From CAZDAM01 sp964503595 (lineage in GTDB: Bacteria; Muiribacteriota; UBA6191): DNA of 8,275 nucleotides. This document shows, one piece after another, positions 6,007 to 8,275 of this stretch. The notes under the pieces were generated by a model. The model was given only the letters and a program-made list of their open reading frames with translations. It did no database searches and was not told the origin of the DNA. The stretch spans positions 1 through 8,275 of the forward strand of contig CAZDAM010000125.1 in the NCBI GenBank assembly GCA_964503595.1, written 5' to 3'. Position 1 is the stretch's first letter. Each line of letters begins with the position of its first letter. The translations under genes and the position numbers were made by a program.

Positions 6007-7788
6007 ATGGCGCAGCTTACAGAACGCGAAATTCAAGATACATTTACGGAAGCCGAGAAAAGTGCTATCGCACAGGCCTTCCCGGAAAATTCGATTAACG
6101 CCACCAACGAAAATATTCTGAACCCCCCCGAGCCCAAGGAAACAGATCCTCAGGAGGAAACCCCTTCTGCACCGGAAGCCCCTAAGGTTGATGCCTCTTC
6201 TGATCTGATGTCACAGGACGACATACAGGCTCTGGTCCAGCACACAAATGGGGAACAGGCCTCTGTAGAAAAAGCTGATGATTCCAGTCACGACCTGATG
6301 TCCCAGAATAACGTTCAGTCCATGAACCAAGAAACTGCCCCTCCTCAGCCAGCACCCGAGACTCCCGCTGAAAATGCCCTGATGAGCCAGGCCGATATTG
6401 AAGCCCTTATTCTGGAAGACGATTCTTCCTCAGAAGAGAAAGAGACACCTGTAGAGGAAGCTGAGGCGGACGTAGAAACCGAGGCAGAAGTGCAGGAGGT
6501 TTCTCGGAAAGGAGTATCAGAAGCTTCAGATGAAGAAGGTAACGATGACGTCTTCCAACGTCTTCAGGCAAGCGCTCAGAAAGTCCGATCCGATGAAATA
6601 CCACTCTCTGCCAACGATATTGAAGCTCTGGCCGCTCAGGCCAATTCAGCCTCTGAATCTGATTACAGTGACAGCGAGCTTCTTTCCCAGGATGACATCC
6701 AATCCCTGATCGCCCAATCCCCGCCTCAGGAAGACGAAGACCCCAACGATCTCTTTGATACCCGCGAAAGTGAAATGCTGGGCCCCGCCGTTCAAAGCCC
6801 CTCCCTCGAATCCCACCCAAGTGAGAATGGCATGCTGAGCAATGACGACATTGCCCGCCTGATGGAAGAAGCCAGTGAAGTTAGTGCGGAGCCCGAAGAA
6901 TTCGGATCTCAGACCAACCTTGAAGAACTGATCGCCAAAACGGAAGCCATTGCCGAATCTCTTGCCAGAATGGATAAAGACGATCTGGGCTCCAGTCCTC
7001 CATCCAGTTCACTGAGGCCTGAATTTCAGAACGAGCAGAGCCCCATAACCCGAGAAACCAGTTACAGCAGTCAGGTGGATCCACTGCTCCAGAAAAAGGG
7101 AAAAGAAGACTATAAAAAGACTCTTCAGGCCGTTGGCCACAAGGCCCCTGCTACGGAACGCATCAAGAGAGCTCTTGCCGAGGTTGCCCGCCTTGCCACA
7201 AGTCTATCCATTGTCACTCTTCTGGCCTTCGGACTTGGGACTGCCGCTAGGGTCTACCAGCTTACCCAGAGCCGGGCTACTCAGCCAGGAACCGGTATGA
7301 AAGCCTGGGAATGGTCCGCCAATCCGGATGCCCGCTCCAAAGTAAAATGGCGCTTCATGGCTCCGGCAACCACAGGTATCTCCGGCTCCGTCAGCGTGAC
7401 TCCTTCGGATGAATTCAGACCAGAAGAAATTCGCCAGAGCCTCGGACGCTTCTACTCTTCACGCTACAAAAACAACTATCACAGCGTTGATCTGGCCGAA
7501 TTCAGTCCGAATTCCTTTCTGGTGGATTATGTATTCCCCCACCCGAAGGGCTCTGATATGCATGGCTACGTTGCCAAGCGCTCCCTATTCGTCAAAAGTA
7601 GCGGGAAAATCATCCAGGTGGATTTCATTCGCCGGATAGCCTCCGTTCAGGAAGCTGTTCCAGGCAAGCCCGTCTGGGAAACCATGAATCGGGTTCTGAA
7701 GCAAGGCTTGGATCTGGATGTTATCACAAGCACCGTGGGCAGCAAATTTGAAGCAGCCCTCAAAAGCCTTGAAGAGTACCGCCTTTGA
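6007..7788 (+). CDS. Single-pass protein with six FliM/FliN-like motifs in an acidic tail
   Basis: This 593-aa protein is not of a family I can name. Residues 1 to about 370 are rich in Glu, Asp, Ser, Pro and Ala, probably disordered and cytoplasmic (no signal peptide). Within them six 12-residue motifs recur: DLMSQDDIQALV (66), DLMSQNNVQSMN (96), ALMSQADIEALI (124), PLSANDIEALAA (199), ELLSQDDIQSLI (224) and GMLSNDDIARLM (275). LTEREIQDTF at residue 4 and NLEELIA at 304 may be diverged extra copies. The pattern matches the N-terminal LSQxEIDALL motif of FliM, FliN and FliY; in FliM this helix binds phospho-CheY. A basic stretch (ERIKRALAEVARL) leads into one transmembrane helix (about 396-414), then an exported C-terminal domain of about 170 residues I do not recognise. 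The flagellar SpoA domain is absent, so it is not a switch protein. It begins 35 nt after the FecR-like gene and ends the operon. Multivalent binding of CheY-like proteins is a hypothesis. Confidence 0.7.
   Translation: MAQLTEREIQDTFTEAEKSAIAQAFPENSINATNENILNPPEPKETDPQEETPSAPEAPKVDASSDLMSQDDIQALVQHTNGEQASVEKADDSSHDLMSQNNVQSMNQETAPPQPAPETPAENALMSQADIEALILEDDSSSEEKETPVEEAEADVETEAEVQEVSRKGVSEASDEEGNDDVFQRLQASAQKVRSDEIPLSANDIEALAAQANSASESDYSDSELLSQDDIQSLIAQSPPQEDEDPNDLFDTRESEMLGPAVQSPSLESHPSENGMLSNDDIARLMEEASEVSAEPEEFGSQTNLEELIAKTEAIAESLARMDKDDLGSSPPSSSLRPEFQNEQSPITRETSYSSQVDPLLQKKGKEDYKKTLQAVGHKAPATERIKRALAEVARLATSLSIVTLLAFGLGTAARVYQLTQSRATQPGTGMKAWEWSANPDARSKVKWRFMAPATTGISGSVSVTPSDEFRPEEIRQSLGRFYSSRYKNNYHSVDLAEFSPNSFLVDYVFPHPKGSDMHGYVAKRSLFVKSSGKIIQVDFIRRIASVQEAVPGKPVWETMNRVLKQGLDLDVITSTVGSKFEAALKSLEEYRL
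6202..6864 (+). repeat. Six degenerate protein-level motif repeats (LxSQxDIxxL)
   Basis: Copies lie at 6202-6237, 6292-6327, 6376-6411, 6601-6636, 6676-6711 and 6829-6864. Spacing is irregular (39 to 189 nt between copies) and the DNA of the copies differs clearly, mainly in the linkers but also inside the motif. They are therefore conserved by protein function rather than being recent DNA duplications. Best-kept positions are Leu and Ser in the first half, Asp-Ile in the middle (Asn-Val in copy 2), and Leu near the end (Met in copy 2). Confidence 0.75.
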
Positions 7789-7994
7789 AGCAGTGAACAG
7801 ATAAAATCCAGTCCGGTTTTTTAGCCATGAAGAATGTTCTGCAGTATATGTGCCTCCCGCAGACAGGGCCTTTTACAAAGCAGAAACTGTTACTTAAAGC
7901 GGTCTTTTTCAGGACGGATCTCAAAAGCAAGTGAAAGCCGTTATCTGATCGGCGCTCTAGAGCAATCTGCATAAAAATAAAGAAACCAGGACTT
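7789..7994. other. Intergenic region between converging genes
   Basis: The pilin operon and the HNH gene converge here, so a terminator for both would be expected. The best candidate, an A-rich then T-rich stretch around 7804-7822, gives only a weak stem with a wobble pair, so I do not call it. A 10-nt palindrome, GCTCTAGAGC, is at 7954-7963. I see no gene or RNA. Confidence 0.4.
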
Positions 7995-8275
7995 TCACTC
8001 CCGGCCCCTTTCATGCACCAGAGCATGATGCCTGAAACAGAGCGTCATCAGATTTTCCACCGTGTTCTTTCTGCCCCTTGAGACCGGAATTCTGTGATGG
8101 ATGTGCAAAAACCGCCTTCCTTCACAGCGCTTTCCTTTGAAGTGGAAAGTGCACTGGCCCTGATCGCGCAGATTGACAGCATGCTTTACCTCTGCCGGAA
8201 TCGGTTTTCTTTTCTGTCCCGTGACAGGTGCTTCCAGCGCGGGTTTTACGGCCTGGGCCAGAATTGTGTCTTCCG
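7995..8275 (-). CDS. HNH endonuclease, C-terminal part (5' end outside window)
   Basis: The reading frame enters from the right edge and ends at a TGA (reverse complement of 7995-7997). The visible 92 residues begin with a charged linker (KRKPIPAEVKHAVNLRDQG) and continue into a complete HNH (beta-beta-alpha metal) domain: QCTF, then KRCEG, FLHIHHRIPVSRG with the catalytic His-His, ENLMTLC with the Asn, and FRHHALVHE with the last His. The Cys residues at QC, RC and LC can form the structural metal site. These domains cut DNA using a divalent metal. The tail end resembles HNH proteins found in many copies in some bacterial genomes, often with an N-terminal region of unknown role. No stop or frameshift is seen, unlike the decayed copy on the left. 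Product class is sure; target and biological role are not, because the N-terminal part is missing. Confidence 0.85.
   Translation of the reverse strand, partial: EDTILAQAVKPALEAPVTGQKRKPIPAEVKHAVNLRDQGQCTFHFKGKRCEGRRFLHIHHRIPVSRGRKNTVENLMTLCFRHHALVHERGRE

Noticed and set aside
6007..7788. Idea that this gene is a flagellar switch protein (FliM, FliN or FliY)
   Set aside because: Only the short N-terminal-type motif is shared; the SpoA/C-ring domain is absent, and the protein has a TM helix and an exported domain.
7804..7822. Possible bidirectional terminator between converging genes
   Set aside because: The A-run and T-run are suggestive, but the stem between them needs a wobble and stops after about six pairs; too weak to call.

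Overview
The window (about 8.3 kb, GC near 50% by eye) looks like bacterial chromosome from a diderm that makes type IV pili or a related type II secretion filament. The evidence is two canonical class III prepilin N-termini, a PilX-like pilin-architecture protein, and a FecR-type domain placed on the far side of a single transmembrane helix. I cannot assign a phylum. There is no rRNA, tRNA, CRISPR array or recognisable insertion sequence.

Layout. Positions 1-489 have no intact gene. The 232-489 part is a decayed HNH endonuclease gene on the + strand, with a stop, indels and a 22-nt deletion that removes the catalytic His-His. From 635 to 7788 five genes run on the + strand, closely packed (overlaps of 1 and 29 nt, gaps of 3 and 35 nt), so they are probably one operon. 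In order they encode: (1) a very large PilX/GspK-like minor pilin of 777 aa; (2) a PilV/GspI-like prepilin; (3) a PilW/GspJ-like prepilin; (4) a single-pass membrane protein with a large cytoplasmic domain and an extracytoplasmic FecR-like domain; (5) a single-pass protein with a very acidic, probably disordered cytoplasmic N-terminal half. That half carries six copies of a motif of the form LxSQxDIxxL, resembling the N-terminal motif of flagellar switch proteins FliM, FliN and FliY. At 7995-8275, on the - strand, lies the 3' part of a second, apparently intact HNH gene that runs off the window edge. The two HNH copies are clearly homologous and their 3' ends face the operon from either side.

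Working model (inference). Genes 1-3 supply minor pilins that could form a filament tip or initiation complex. Genes 4 and 5 are inner-membrane proteins that could connect it to the cell: a FecR-like fold on the outside and, on the inside, a multivalent tail of FliM-like motifs. In FliM the equivalent motif binds phosphorylated CheY. The most interesting possibility is therefore a pilus-associated complex that recruits several response-regulator (CheY-like) molecules. No assembly ATPase, platform protein, secretin or prepilin peptidase is encoded here, so the core machinery must lie elsewhere.
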